Positions 26,024-34,513 of a stretch of DNA of 64,000 nt are shown here, piece after piece. Position 1 is the stretch's first letter. Every line of letters starts with the position of its first letter. The notes under the pieces were generated by a model, which made no database searches, was not told the DNA's origin, and saw nothing but the letters and a program-made list of their open reading frames with translations. The position numbers and the translations under genes were made by a program. This DNA comes from Oleidesulfovibrio sp047973035 (GTDB lineage: Bacteria; Desulfobacterota; Desulfovibrionia; Desulfovibrionales; Desulfovibrionaceae), in contig NZ_JBKEBF010000036.1 in NCBI RefSeq assembly GCF_047973035.1, forward strand, positions 51,022 to 115,021, read 5' to 3'.

Positions 26024-28978
26024 ATGGCTACACACGATTCTCTGGCTGGCAACGTTCTGAAGTCAGTCAAAACCGGACTGGACAGTGTGGCAGATGGCGT
26101 TGTCCCGTGGTTTTACGCCAATATGCCAGATTATTATTTCAAAACTCACTCCACAGACGATCAGGTCCAGCACCTGCAGACCATCATTTCCGGACGTGTG
26201 ACAACTGATAGTCATACGGTCAATCTGGTCGCCCCCGACCGAAAGACAATCACTTACATTGCTCCTAAAGGCAGCGAAGTGGCCCTGCTTGAAATTTTAC
26301 AGGGGCACGTAGGCGACAGCATTGAAACAGCCCGTCTGTATTCCAGTTACGACGGGCAGTTGAAGCTGTGCACAATTCTATTATCGGAGCAGCCCAAGGC
26401 GCAGCAGGATTCAGCGGAATTTGCCGAAGCTGTCAATGTCTCCATTGCCGAAGGTCTTATCAGGGAAGACGAACGGGAAGATTATGTCGCTTTTCTGGCC
26501 GGGGCCAACAGCGACTATGTGCAGAAGTATGAACCTTCCCGCGCTGTACGGCACTACCGTACCATGCAGGAACTGACGGACAGCGAGGATACTTTTGTTT
26601 CGCTGGAGCAATGCTCGACGGATAAAGAATCGCGCATTGCCATTGCGATGATAAATCCGCCCAGCACCGGTTTGCTGTTGCAGGTGACGAAAATTCTGAA
26701 CAGGGAAGGGCTTTCCATACGCAGAGCATATGGAGACTTATTTACTCTGACAAACGGAAAGACTTTTGCTGTACTCAGTTTTTATGTGCGCTATAAAAAC
26801 GATCTTGTACTGCCGGATTCTGAACTCTGGCATAAACTGACCCGTAAACTGAATCTGGTAAAGTGGTTTGCTCCCCACGATCTTGAACGCTACGCGGATG
26901 AAGAAGGGTGGCCGCTTAAGCGGGTTATGCTGCTACAGGCAGCGTGTGAGTTTGCACATGTATTTCTGGTGAAGGATAACCTGTGGGCCTACACTGCCGA
27001 TAACGTGGTGAACGTGGCGCTGGTCCGTCGCGATGAGATTGTGAAGCTTGTGGAGTACTTCGAGGCACGCTTTGATCCATCCCGCGGAAACAGGCAGAGC
27101 ATGCTGGCCGAGCTGGAACAGATGATCGGCACCATGCTTGATGAGTGCGTTGAAGAAAATGAACGCCGGATTTTAAACATTATTTACGGTTTCTTCCGTA
27201 ATACTCTGCGGACCAACTATTATCTGGATCAGATTTACGGTCTGTCGTTCCGCATCGACTCCGCATTTATGGTGGAATGCTCCGGTGGCTGCCCCAAGGA
27301 AGACCAGCCTTACGGGGTTTTCTTTTTTCACGGACCGTATGCGCAGGGATTCCATGTGCGATACCGCGATATGGCGCGCGGCGGTGTGCGTGTGGTTACA
27401 ACGCGCACGCAGGAGCAGTTCGAACTGGAATCCAACCGGCTATACGATGAAGTCACAGCGTTGGCTCGTGCTCAGCACTACAAAAATAAGGATATCCCTG
27501 AAGGCGGCTCAAAGGCTGTTATGCTGCTTGGGCCGAGGGGCGACATCAATCTTGCCGTGTACAGCATGATCAATTCGTTGCTGGATATTATTCTGACCGG
27601 CGAAGATTCGCCCGCGCTTTCAAGCGTTGTGGATTATCTTGGCAAAGAGGAAATCATCTACCTCGGGCCGGACGAACACATTACGCCGGAACATATTGAG
27701 TGGACTATCAAACGTGCAAGGGAACGCGGGTATCGCTGGCCTTCTGCTTTCATGAGCTCCAAGCCCAAAGCGGGCATTAACCACAAAGAGTTTGGCGTTA
27801 CCAGCCTCGGGGTAATGGTTTTTGCGGACGAGGTGTTGCGCAGCATGGGCATTGCTCCGGAACAGGAACGCTTTACCTGCAAGATTACCGGCGGACCTAA
27901 AGGCGACGTTGCCGGTAATGTAATGAAAATTCTGCACAGGGATTACGGTGAAAATGCACGGGTTGTGGCTATTACAGATGGCCATGGTGCGGCATATGAT
28001 CCGGACGGACTTGCATGGGATGAGCTTTTCAGGCTTATCGAAATTCAAAAGTCCATAGATGCGTTCGACAGAACAAAGCTTACTGGAGAAGGGGCGTTTG
28101 TTGTCAGTGCCGACACTCCGGAAAATGCTCGTATCCGCAACACGCTGCATAACAAAGCCGTTGCCGATATATTCATTCCGTCCGGCGGCAGACCTGATAC
28201 CATCAACATGAAGAACTGGCGTGACTTTTTTGATGAAAGCGGCACGCCTTCTGCCAGAGCGATCGTTGAGGGCGCAAACCTCTTTATTTCGCCGGATGCC
28301 CGTCAGAAGATAGCAGAAAAAGACGTGCTCATTGTGCATGGTTCTTCAGCGAACAAAACCGGTGTAATCTGCTCTTCGTATGAAATTCTGGGCGGTCTGG
28401 TCATGACCGAAGATGAGTTTATTGCGAATAAAAAAGATTACGTAGAGGGTGTTTTTGAAATTCTTCGAAAGCGGGCGCGTGATGAGGCCCGCCTGCTGCT
28501 GCGCGAGCGCAAAAAGTGCGATAACTGCAAGCCTCTGCATGAGATTTCTGTGGAATTGTCTACTGAGATAAACCGTGTTGCAGACGCATTGTACAGCAGC
28601 TTTGTTGTCGATCAGCCTGATATCGCGAATGATCCGTTATTGTGCGAATTGCTCCTGGAATATTGCCCCGCGGTTCTTGTGGAGCAGTATCGGGACAGGA
28701 TCTTTACGCAGGTTCCGTTGCGGCACCAGTACTCTCTGATAAGCGCATATATTGCTTCGCGCATTGTATATCAGGAAGGCATGGGATGGCTGAATGAACT
28801 GGCGCATACGCGTGATGTCCGTCAGGTTATGCGTAATTACAGGCAGGCGGAGCATACCGTCAGTGATTACGTGGAAGCGCTGCGCAAGGCGACGGTTGCA
28901 GATGTGGACAGCATCGTGGAATTGATGGAATCAGGTGGCCGCCGTCTGCTTGTTATGCAGCAGCTTGGTCTTGTCTGA
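26024..28978 (+). CDS. NAD-dependent glutamate dehydrogenase (large type)
   Basis: Interconverts glutamate and 2-oxoglutarate plus ammonium. The 984-residue protein has a long N-terminal regulatory half (about 1-450, with an ACT-like section) and a C-terminal Glu/Leu/Phe/Val dehydrogenase core. The substrate-binding and catalytic Lys is in EGGSKAVMLLGPRGD, and the nucleotide site is KITGGPKGDVAGNVMKI. This size falls between hexameric (about 450) and the 180-kDa class (about 1600), matching a large form common in sulfate reducers. AAGGAGG precedes the ATG. A terminator follows. Confidence 0.92.
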   Translation: MATHDSLAGNVLKSVKTGLDSVADGVVPWFYANMPDYYFKTHSTDDQVQHLQTIISGRVTTDSHTVNLVAPDRKTITYIAPKGSEVALLEILQGHVGDSIETARLYSSYDGQLKLCTILLSEQPKAQQDSAEFAEAVNVSIAEGLIREDEREDYVAFLAGANSDYVQKYEPSRAVRHYRTMQELTDSEDTFVSLEQCSTDKESRIAIAMINPPSTGLLLQVTKILNREGLSIRRAYGDLFTLTNGKTFAVLSFYVRYKNDLVLPDSELWHKLTRKLNLVKWFAPHDLERYADEEGWPLKRVMLLQAACEFAHVFLVKDNLWAYTADNVVNVALVRRDEIVKLVEYFEARFDPSRGNRQSMLAELEQMIGTMLDECVEENERRILNIIYGFFRNTLRTNYYLDQIYGLSFRIDSAFMVECSGGCPKEDQPYGVFFFHGPYAQGFHVRYRDMARGGVRVVTTRTQEQFELESNRLYDEVTALARAQHYKNKDIPEGGSKAVMLLGPRGDINLAVYSMINSLLDIILTGEDSPALSSVVDYLGKEEIIYLGPDEHITPEHIEWTIKRARERGYRWPSAFMSSKPKAGINHKEFGVTSLGVMVFADEVLRSMGIAPEQERFTCKITGGPKGDVAGNVMKILHRDYGENARVVAITDGHGAAYDPDGLAWDELFRLIEIQKSIDAFDRTKLTGEGAFVVSADTPENARIRNTLHNKAVADIFIPSGGRPDTINMKNWRDFFDESGTPSARAIVEGANLFISPDARQKIAEKDVLIVHGSSANKTGVICSSYEILGGLVMTEDEFIANKKDYVEGVFEILRKRARDEARLLLRERKKCDNCKPLHEISVELSTEINRVADALYSSFVVDQPDIANDPLLCELLLEYCPAVLVEQYRDRIFTQVPLRHQYSLISAYIASRIVYQEGMGWLNELAHTRDVRQVMRNYRQAEHTVSDYVEALRKATVADVDSIVELMESGGRRLLVMQQLGLV

Positions 28979-29004
28979 TTTCGGTTGCTATAAGTATGGT
29001 TAAG

Positions 29005-29038
29005 AAAAGCGTCCGGCAATAACGTCTGACGCTTTTTT
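29005..29038 (+). terminator. Terminator after glutamate dehydrogenase
   Basis: AAAAGCGTC (29005-29013) pairs with GACGCTTTT (29028-29036) in a perfect stem, and the 3' arm runs into a six-T tract. Confidence 0.86.
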
Positions 29039-29120
29039 GCATTTTTGTGTATCTGCGGCAAAGCGGGGTGTGTTTTTTCTTGATTTTAGAAATAAATTCG
29101 CGAAGAATGTCCGGTCTGTC

Positions 29121-29141
29121 AGCAACGTATATTCCGTTGCT
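29121..29141. promoter_or_regulatory. Inverted repeat upstream of zinc-ribbon/ABC operon
   Basis: AGCAACG-TATATTC-CGTTGCT is a perfect 7-bp inverted repeat 34 bases before the zinc-ribbon gene. A weak promoter (TTGATT, 17 bases, AAGAAT, ending near 29108) lies just upstream, so the repeat could be an operator or a 5'-UTR hairpin. Neither role is proven. Confidence 0.4.
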
Positions 29142-29174
29142 GTATTACCTGTTTTTCATCCTACGAGGTGAGTT

Positions 29175-29351
29175 ATGAACAAGGACACTAAACCGCTGCA
29201 GAACCGCTATCGGCGGGAGTTTGTGGAAGTGATATGCCCGAAGTGTCGGCAGACTCAGATAATCGCCTTGCCTGAGGAGCCAATGCCCAAGTGCCCTGTA
29301 TGCCGCAAGGACATGATCATCAAGGAAGTGTTGACCGAAGGCAAGTACTAG
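29175..29351 (+). CDS. Small zinc-ribbon protein
   Basis: A 58-residue protein with a GAGGTGAG ribosome site just before its ATG. It carries two CPxC knuckles (CPKC and CPVC) separated by 16 residues, a typical structural zinc ribbon. The stop lies 50 bases before the substrate-binding protein, so it probably shares that operon. It could be an RNA polymerase- or ribosome-associated adaptor, or a regulator of the transporter; nothing in the sequence decides. It overlaps a spurious longer frame running into the next gene. Confidence 0.75.
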   Translation: MNKDTKPLQNRYRREFVEVICPKCRQTQIIALPEEPMPKCPVCRKDMIIKEVLTEGKY

Positions 29352-29401
29352 TGAGGAGAGGCCCGTTGGGGGCCGTACGGGAAAATTTTGGAGGTGTCCT
29401 G

Positions 29402-30220
29402 ATGAAATTTGTAAAGGCGCTCGTTCTGCTTATGCTCGTGACTGTTATGGCGGTTCCGGCTTTCGCAGGCGACATCGAAGTGGCTAAAAAGTCCGTTATC
29501 AACGATATCCTGAAGCGTGGCGAGCTGCGTGTCGGTTTTGACGCCGGTTACCCACCCTTTGAGATGACTGACAAGTCCGGTAACTTTGTCGGCTTTGACA
29601 TTGACCTTGCAAAAGAACTTGCCAAGGCAATGGGCGTTAAGTTTGTGCCTGTAAACACAGACTTTGACGGTATGATTCCTTCGCTGCTGTCCGACAAGTT
29701 TGATGTCATTATTTCCGGCATGACACTGACTCAGGAACGTAACCTGAAGATCGGTTTCTCCGATCCTTATCTGGTTATGGGACAGACCGTGCTGGTTTCT
29801 GCCAAGCATAAGGGTGCTGTAAAGTCCTACCGCGATCTGAATGATCCTAAATTCACTGTTGTTTCCCGTATGGGCACCACCGGTGAGGAAGCCACTAAAA
29901 AGCACCTGCCCAAGGCAACTTACAAGTCTTTTGACAAAGAAGTTGACTGCGCCATGGAAGTGGTGAACGGCCGTGCGGATGCCTTTGTTTACGACCGTCC
30001 TGTAAACGAAGTGTTCCAGTCCAAGCACGGCAAGGATAAAACCTTCCTGCTGGAAGAAGCTTTCACCTTCGAGCCTATGGCTATCGGTTATAAGCAGGGC
30101 GATCCTGATTTTGCCAACTTTATTAATCACTTTCTGCTCCAGCTGAAGAACGACGGCCGCTACCAGCGTATGGTAGACAAGTGGCTGATGTCCGACGCGT
30201 GGCAGAAACAGATTCAGTAA
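29402..30220 (+). CDS. Amino acid ABC transporter, periplasmic substrate-binding protein
   Basis: A 272-residue periplasmic solute-binding protein (SBP_bac_3 family, FliY/HisJ-like) with signal peptide MKFVKALVLLMLVTVMAVPAFA. The family signature GFDIDLAKELAKAMGVK and the ligand-binding Asp/Arg residues (SGMTLTQERN, MGTTGEEATKK) are present. GGAGG lies 8 bases before ATG 29402. It heads a three-gene polar amino acid uptake operon with permease and ATPase downstream. Confidence 0.93.
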   Translation: MKFVKALVLLMLVTVMAVPAFAGDIEVAKKSVINDILKRGELRVGFDAGYPPFEMTDKSGNFVGFDIDLAKELAKAMGVKFVPVNTDFDGMIPSLLSDKFDVIISGMTLTQERNLKIGFSDPYLVMGQTVLVSAKHKGAVKSYRDLNDPKFTVVSRMGTTGEEATKKHLPKATYKSFDKEVDCAMEVVNGRADAFVYDRPVNEVFQSKHGKDKTFLLEEAFTFEPMAIGYKQGDPDFANFINHFLLQLKNDGRYQRMVDKWLMSDAWQKQIQ

Positions 30221-30241
30221 TCACGGCGTAAGCCAACTGAC

Positions 30242-30360
30242 GGGCCGGAGTGTGCGCACTCCGGCCCTGACATTCATTCCGTATTCCTGGTTCCCGGGAG
30301 GGCGGCGCTTTGCGTCGTCGCCCCCAGAGCCGGGAATATTTGCGCCGCCGGCTGGCGGCG
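30242..30360 (+). promoter_or_regulatory. Cluster of three GC-rich intercistronic hairpins
   Basis: Between the binding protein and permease genes are: an 11-bp perfect hairpin GGGCCGGAGTG-TGCG-CACTCCGGCCC (30242-30267); a stem TTCCCGG/CCGGGAA (30291-30297 with 30330-30336) enclosing an 8-bp hairpin (30300-30323); and a 7-bp hairpin CGCCGCC-GGCT-GGCGGCG (30343-30360). None has a T-tract, so they are more likely mRNA-stabilising or processing elements that allow excess binding protein than terminators. Confidence 0.7.
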
Positions 30361-30386
30361 ACATCGTTTGTGAGGTTTAGCATACT

Positions 30387-31400
30387 ATGAGTACTTATAG
30401 AGGACTGGATGCTCCTAAGAGCCCTTCGTACTACATGTTCTGGAAGGCGGCGTTTGTTGTGGTGCTGCTGGGCATGATGGGGTTTATGTGGGTTGCCTCC
30501 AGCTCCGTTGAGTATGTATGGCGGTGGAACCGCATTCCCCAGTACTTCTGGGTGGAAAAGAGTGTTGAAGTGCGTGCGGAAGAGCAGGGCACTTTGCAGG
30601 AAGTCATCAATAAAAACGGCGCCGAGTTTGTGGTGCTGGAGGACGACGGGGGCAGTCGGGTAGAGCAGCGCCTTAACGCCGGCACTTCTGTGACCCTTTC
30701 GCCCGGTGACTATGTATATATGGGCGATGTGCTTGGCTCGTACCGTATCAGTGAACCCGGGGTGCTGCTGCAGGGTCTCAAAGTCACATTTGAGGTCAGC
30801 CTGGTTTCGATTGTGTTCGGTATTCTGCTTGGTGTGCTGACCGGCCTTGCACGTATCTCGGACAACCCCGCATTGAAGTGGGGCGCCATTACATACGTCG
30901 AGTTTATCCGCGGAACGCCGCTGCTTGTTCAGATTTTTCTCTGGTATTTTGTTGCGGGTACGCTGGTGAACAATATGCTTCAGCAAGTGGGCATGGGCCC
31001 TGTTCCTGCAATGTGGTTCGGCGTGTTTGCGCTGTCCATGTTTACCGGTGCCTATGTGGGCGAGATTGTCCGTGCCGGTATCCAGTCGGTCCATCGCGGG
31101 CAGATGGAAGCCGCGCGTTCGCTGGGGCTTAACTATAATCAGGCTATGCGCAAGATTATTCTGCCTCAGGCGTTCCGCCGTATCATGCCTCCTCTGGCAG
31201 GACAGTTTATCAGCCTTATCAAAGATTCTTCGCTGCTCGGCGTAATCGCAATCCGCGATCTTACAAAGGCAACCCGTGAAGTTGTCAGCTCTTCGTTGCA
31301 GCCTTTTGAGCTGTGGATTCTGTGTGCGCTTATGTACCTGTTGCTGACATTCACACTTTCTGTTTTTGTTTCTTATCTGGAAAGTAAGGCGGTTCGATGA
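30387..31400 (+). CDS. Amino acid ABC transporter permease
   Basis: A 337-residue inner-membrane permease. It has an N-terminal helix (about 18-38), then a periplasmic insertion (about 40-130), then the conserved five-helix HisM/GlnP core (about 135-337) with the EAA loop EAARSLGLNYNQAMRKIILPQA for ATPase contact. The N-terminal insertion is longer than in typical GlnP (about 220 residues). It overlaps the ATPase gene by four bases. Confidence 0.92.
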   Translation: MSTYRGLDAPKSPSYYMFWKAAFVVVLLGMMGFMWVASSSVEYVWRWNRIPQYFWVEKSVEVRAEEQGTLQEVINKNGAEFVVLEDDGGSRVEQRLNAGTSVTLSPGDYVYMGDVLGSYRISEPGVLLQGLKVTFEVSLVSIVFGILLGVLTGLARISDNPALKWGAITYVEFIRGTPLLVQIFLWYFVAGTLVNNMLQQVGMGPVPAMWFGVFALSMFTGAYVGEIVRAGIQSVHRGQMEAARSLGLNYNQAMRKIILPQAFRRIMPPLAGQFISLIKDSSLLGVIAIRDLTKATREVVSSSLQPFELWILCALMYLLLTFTLSVFVSYLESKAVR

Positions 31401-32128
31401 TCAAAGCAAAAAACGTACACAAGATATTCTACACTCCTGAGCCGTTGCACGCGCTTAAGGATGTGTCTCTGGACGTGAAAGCCGGAGAAGTGGTGGTTGT
31501 CATCGGGCCTTCCGGTTCTGGTAAGTCTACCTTCCTGCGGTGTCTGAACAGGTTGGAATATGCCGATCAGGGCGAGATTACTATCGAAGGGGTTAATATT
31601 CTTGACCCTGCCTGCGATATTAACAAGATTCGTGCTGAAGTGGGCATGGTATTCCAGTCGTTTAACCTGTTTCCCCACATGACTGTGCTGGAAAACCTGA
31701 CAATGGCTCAGATGACCGTGCGGGGACGTAACCGCAAGGATGCTGAAGCCAAGGGGCTGGCGCTGCTTAAGAAGGTCGGTATTTCCGACAAGCAGGGCGT
31801 ATACCCCGACCAACTTTCCGGCGGTCAGCAGCAGCGTGTTGCCATTGCCCGTGCTCTGGCAATGGACCCTAAAGTCATGCTGTTTGACGAACCCACTTCC
31901 GCTCTTGACCCTGAAATGGTCGGTGAAGTGCTGGATGTTATGAAGACGCTTGCCCGTGAAGGCATGACCATGGTTGTTGTGACTCACGAAATGGGCTTTG
32001 CCCGAGAAGTGGCAGACAGGGTGGTCTTTATGGATATGGGACAGCTTATCGAGCAGGGAACCCCTGATCATTTCTTTACCAGTCCTCAGCATGAGCGTGC
32101 AAAGCTGTTCCTCAGTCAGATTCTGTAA
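31397..32128 (+). CDS. glnQ: Amino acid ABC transporter ATP-binding protein
   Basis: A 243-residue ATPase of the GlnQ/HisP group. It shows Walker A (GPSGSGKST), the signature LSGGQQQRVAIARAL, Walker B (VMLFDEPTSALDP) and the H-loop (VVTHEM). It overlaps the permease stop by ATGA and ends the operon. The specific amino acid is not evident from sequence, so the symbol marks the family only. Confidence 0.92.
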   Translation: MIKAKNVHKIFYTPEPLHALKDVSLDVKAGEVVVVIGPSGSGKSTFLRCLNRLEYADQGEITIEGVNILDPACDINKIRAEVGMVFQSFNLFPHMTVLENLTMAQMTVRGRNRKDAEAKGLALLKKVGISDKQGVYPDQLSGGQQQRVAIARALAMDPKVMLFDEPTSALDPEMVGEVLDVMKTLAREGMTMVVVTHEMGFAREVADRVVFMDMGQLIEQGTPDHFFTSPQHERAKLFLSQIL

Positions 32129-32193
32129 TCATGGTTTAAACAGCGTGCCGCCTCTTCGGGCGTGCCTGTTTTTATAGACCCGATGTAGGGTCG

Positions 32194-32230
32194 GGCGGCG
32201 GTTTCCTGGCGGGCCGTCGCCTTTTGTTTT
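32194..32230 (+). terminator. Probable terminator after ABC operon
   Basis: GGCGGCGG (32194-32201) pairs with CCGTCGCC (32214-32221) with one G-U pair, followed by TTTTGTTTT. Confidence 0.65.
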
Positions 32231-32322
32231 CTGCAGTAGCTTTCTTCTTGCTACGGCGGGGCAAGTGACTTTACGATGCATCATATTGCTTGCTGCTGTA
32301 CTTGGCTGATAAGGAAGTGTGT

Positions 32323-33051
32323 ATGTTTCTAGCCTCTGCATTTGCTGATGTAATTAATTTGCTTCCTGAAATGGCTATGCTGGCCGGTGTTGCTTTGGTT
32401 CTTACTGTTACGCCGGGGCCTGATACATTTCTTGTGCTGCGTAATGCGCTGACTGGCGGCGCCGGCTGCGGCAGACAGACGGCCTGCGGAATTGCCAGCG
32501 GGCTGCTGTTTCACGCCACATTGGCGGGTCTGGGATTATCTGCTGTGCTTGTTCATTCGGCTCAGGCATATTCTTTGGTACGCTGGTGCGGTGCCGCGTA
32601 TCTTGTCTGGCTGGGTATAAAAGCTCTTTACGGAGTATGGCGGGCAGGCGGACTGCGCGAAACGGTGCATGAAACTGCACGTGCGTGTACACCCGTTTCG
32701 GATGGCAACAGCGAGCAATGTGATAGCCTTGCTGGCAAATTGCCAACTTCTGGGACAAAACATAGCGCCTTTCGTGAAGGGTTGATAACAAATATTCTTA
32801 ACCCTAAAGTTGCCGTGTTTTATCTGGCTGTGCTTCCTCAGGTTATGGGCGCCAGTCCGGAAGCATGGCGGGCTGTATGGTTTGCCTTTATGCATGTGGC
32901 TGTGACGATCTGCTGGTTTTTTCTGCTCAGCAAGGGATGCGGCAGAGCAGGGGCTGTGCTTCGTCCTGTGGTAATGAGGCTGCTTGATGCGCTTGCCGGC
33001 GGCCTGATGCTTGCCTTCGGTCTGCGACTGGCTTTCGATCAAGGCCGTTGA
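32323..33051 (+). CDS. LysE/RhtB family exporter
   Basis: A 242-residue inner-membrane protein of the LysE/RhtB amino acid exporter family, with about six hydrophobic segments and the family motif VTPGPDTFLVLRNALTGG near the N-terminus. A loop of about 45 residues (about 115-160), polar and Cys-containing, lies in the middle, as is usual. AAGGAAG precedes ATG 32323; an upstream TTG-started frame is unlikely. Substrate unknown. Confidence 0.87.
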   Translation: MFLASAFADVINLLPEMAMLAGVALVLTVTPGPDTFLVLRNALTGGAGCGRQTACGIASGLLFHATLAGLGLSAVLVHSAQAYSLVRWCGAAYLVWLGIKALYGVWRAGGLRETVHETARACTPVSDGNSEQCDSLAGKLPTSGTKHSAFREGLITNILNPKVAVFYLAVLPQVMGASPEAWRAVWFAFMHVAVTICWFFLLSKGCGRAGAVLRPVVMRLLDALAGGLMLAFGLRLAFDQGR

Positions 33052-33104
33052 TCTGAAAGTTTTATGCAACATGTTTGCAATAAACATTTTTTCGGGGTTG
33101 GGTT

Positions 33105-33575
33105 ATGATTCAGCGTTGCGTATTTGCTTTTGCTGCTTTAACAGTCTTGCTGGTAGTTTGCGGCTGCATGACCGGTTCCGGTTCGTCCTATAGCGCAGGC
33201 AACCACACTGGTGGAAGTGCCGTTAGTTCCGACAGCCAGCGGGTACAGGTTGATGAGCGGACGCTCTATAATGCTTGCCTTGAACGTTGCCGCCGTGACG
33301 ATGAACTTGCGCGAATGACAGTAAAAGGCTGTGTGCCCGGTTGCGCCATGGCCCGCGAAGATTTTTCGTTGACCGGTGATGTTTATCCTTCTGTCGAAGC
33401 CTGTGTCAGTGCGGTGCAGGACTATAGAATCGAGGAGCAGGTGCGTGATGCCAAGGCGGAATGTGATGAGCAGTTTTCGCATCTGTATCACCGGAAAGGC
33501 TGCAAAGATGCAGCGGATGCCTATTACCGGATTTTGTTTCCTGCCCTTTGTAAAGAAGCAGGCCGGACAGAATAG
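33105..33575 (+). CDS. Putative Cys-rich lipoprotein of unknown function
   Basis: A 156-residue protein with a hydrophobic N-terminus ending VVCGC, a usable lipobox, so probably a membrane-anchored lipoprotein. The mature part has a Ser/Gly-rich linker, then a domain with about eight cysteines (CLERC, GCVPGC, CVSAV, AECDE, GCKDA, LCKEA), which may form disulfides in the periplasm. I recognise no family. The ribosome site is weak (GGGTT). Confidence 0.65.
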   Translation: MIQRCVFAFAALTVLLVVCGCMTGSGSSYSAGNHTGGSAVSSDSQRVQVDERTLYNACLERCRRDDELARMTVKGCVPGCAMAREDFSLTGDVYPSVEACVSAVQDYRIEEQVRDAKAECDEQFSHLYHRKGCKDAADAYYRILFPALCKEAGRTE

Positions 33576-33636
33576 TGCGGGGTTTTTTATATAACGGCAC
33601 ATGGCACCCCGATTTTTACTTTTAAGGAGCGAGCGA

Positions 33637-34461
33637 ATGCAGTCACCGGTTTCCTATAGCCTGACTTTGAAGGCCTCCTGTTCTGCAGGGGCTTCTGCCA
33701 TAGTGTCCGCTTATCCTATAAGCAGTGACGACCCGCTACAGGGCGTATGTGCAGGAACGCTTGAATCCGCGAAAGATATTGCCACCGGAGTGCCGGTGCC
33801 TTTGCGCGTCGGAACCGTGCTTGCGGATTCTGCGGGACAGCATCTTCTGCGGATTACGGGACGTGTGCCTCTTGTCTCCGGCGCTCGCGACCATGCTGTT
33901 TATGGATATACTGTGGCATTTTCGATTGACGCGGAATGCGGTGTCTACAAAGGCGTTGCAAAGGGCTCTGGACTGACGGCAGCATGGGTGACTCTTTCTG
34001 ATAAGGGCGCTGCCGGTCAGAGAGTTGATTCCAGCGGGCCGACCATCGGCGCGATGTTTCAGCAGGCTTTTGCCGAAGGGTATGTGCAGGGCTATATGCT
34101 GCCTGATGACGGCTCCGCCTTGAAAGCTCTTCTTGTCGATCTTGCCCTGACGCAAGGTTATGATTTTATTTTTACTACAGGCGGTACGGGGCTCGGGCCT
34201 CGTGACGTTACTCCTGAAGCGACTCTGACAGTTATAGAAAAGAGACTGCACGGTTTTGAACATGCCATGATGGCTGCGAGTCTGTGTAAAACTCCGCACG
34301 CTGTTATCTCGCGTGCGGTGGTCGGAACGTTAGGGCACTCAATTATTGTTAATATGCCCGGAAGCCGTAAGGCTGTTACAGAAAATTTAGAAGCCGTACT
34401 CCCTGCTCTGGCTCATGCAGTTGCCAAGCTGCAAGGCGACAAAGCGGACTGCGGCACATAA
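33637..34461 (+). CDS. MogA/MoaB-domain protein with extra N-terminal domain
   Basis: A 274-residue protein. The C-terminal half (about 115-270) is a molybdopterin-adenylyltransferase-like domain: TTGGTGLGPRDVTPEAT binds the pterin and MPGSRKAV is conserved near the end. Known MogA/MoaB proteins adenylylate molybdopterin before molybdenum or tungsten insertion. The N-terminal about 110 residues resemble a small beta-barrel I cannot name. AAGGAG precedes ATG 33637; the upstream frame to 33601 is spurious. Molybdenum or tungsten cofactor synthesis is the likely role. Confidence 0.85.
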   Translation: MQSPVSYSLTLKASCSAGASAIVSAYPISSDDPLQGVCAGTLESAKDIATGVPVPLRVGTVLADSAGQHLLRITGRVPLVSGARDHAVYGYTVAFSIDAECGVYKGVAKGSGLTAAWVTLSDKGAAGQRVDSSGPTIGAMFQQAFAEGYVQGYMLPDDGSALKALLVDLALTQGYDFIFTTGGTGLGPRDVTPEATLTVIEKRLHGFEHAMMAASLCKTPHAVISRAVVGTLGHSIIVNMPGSRKAVTENLEAVLPALAHAVAKLQGDKADCGT

Positions 34462-34513
34462 CGCGATATCATGTCTCATGCGGCGGGGGCGGTATGAGAG
34501 TACGAGATGAAAC

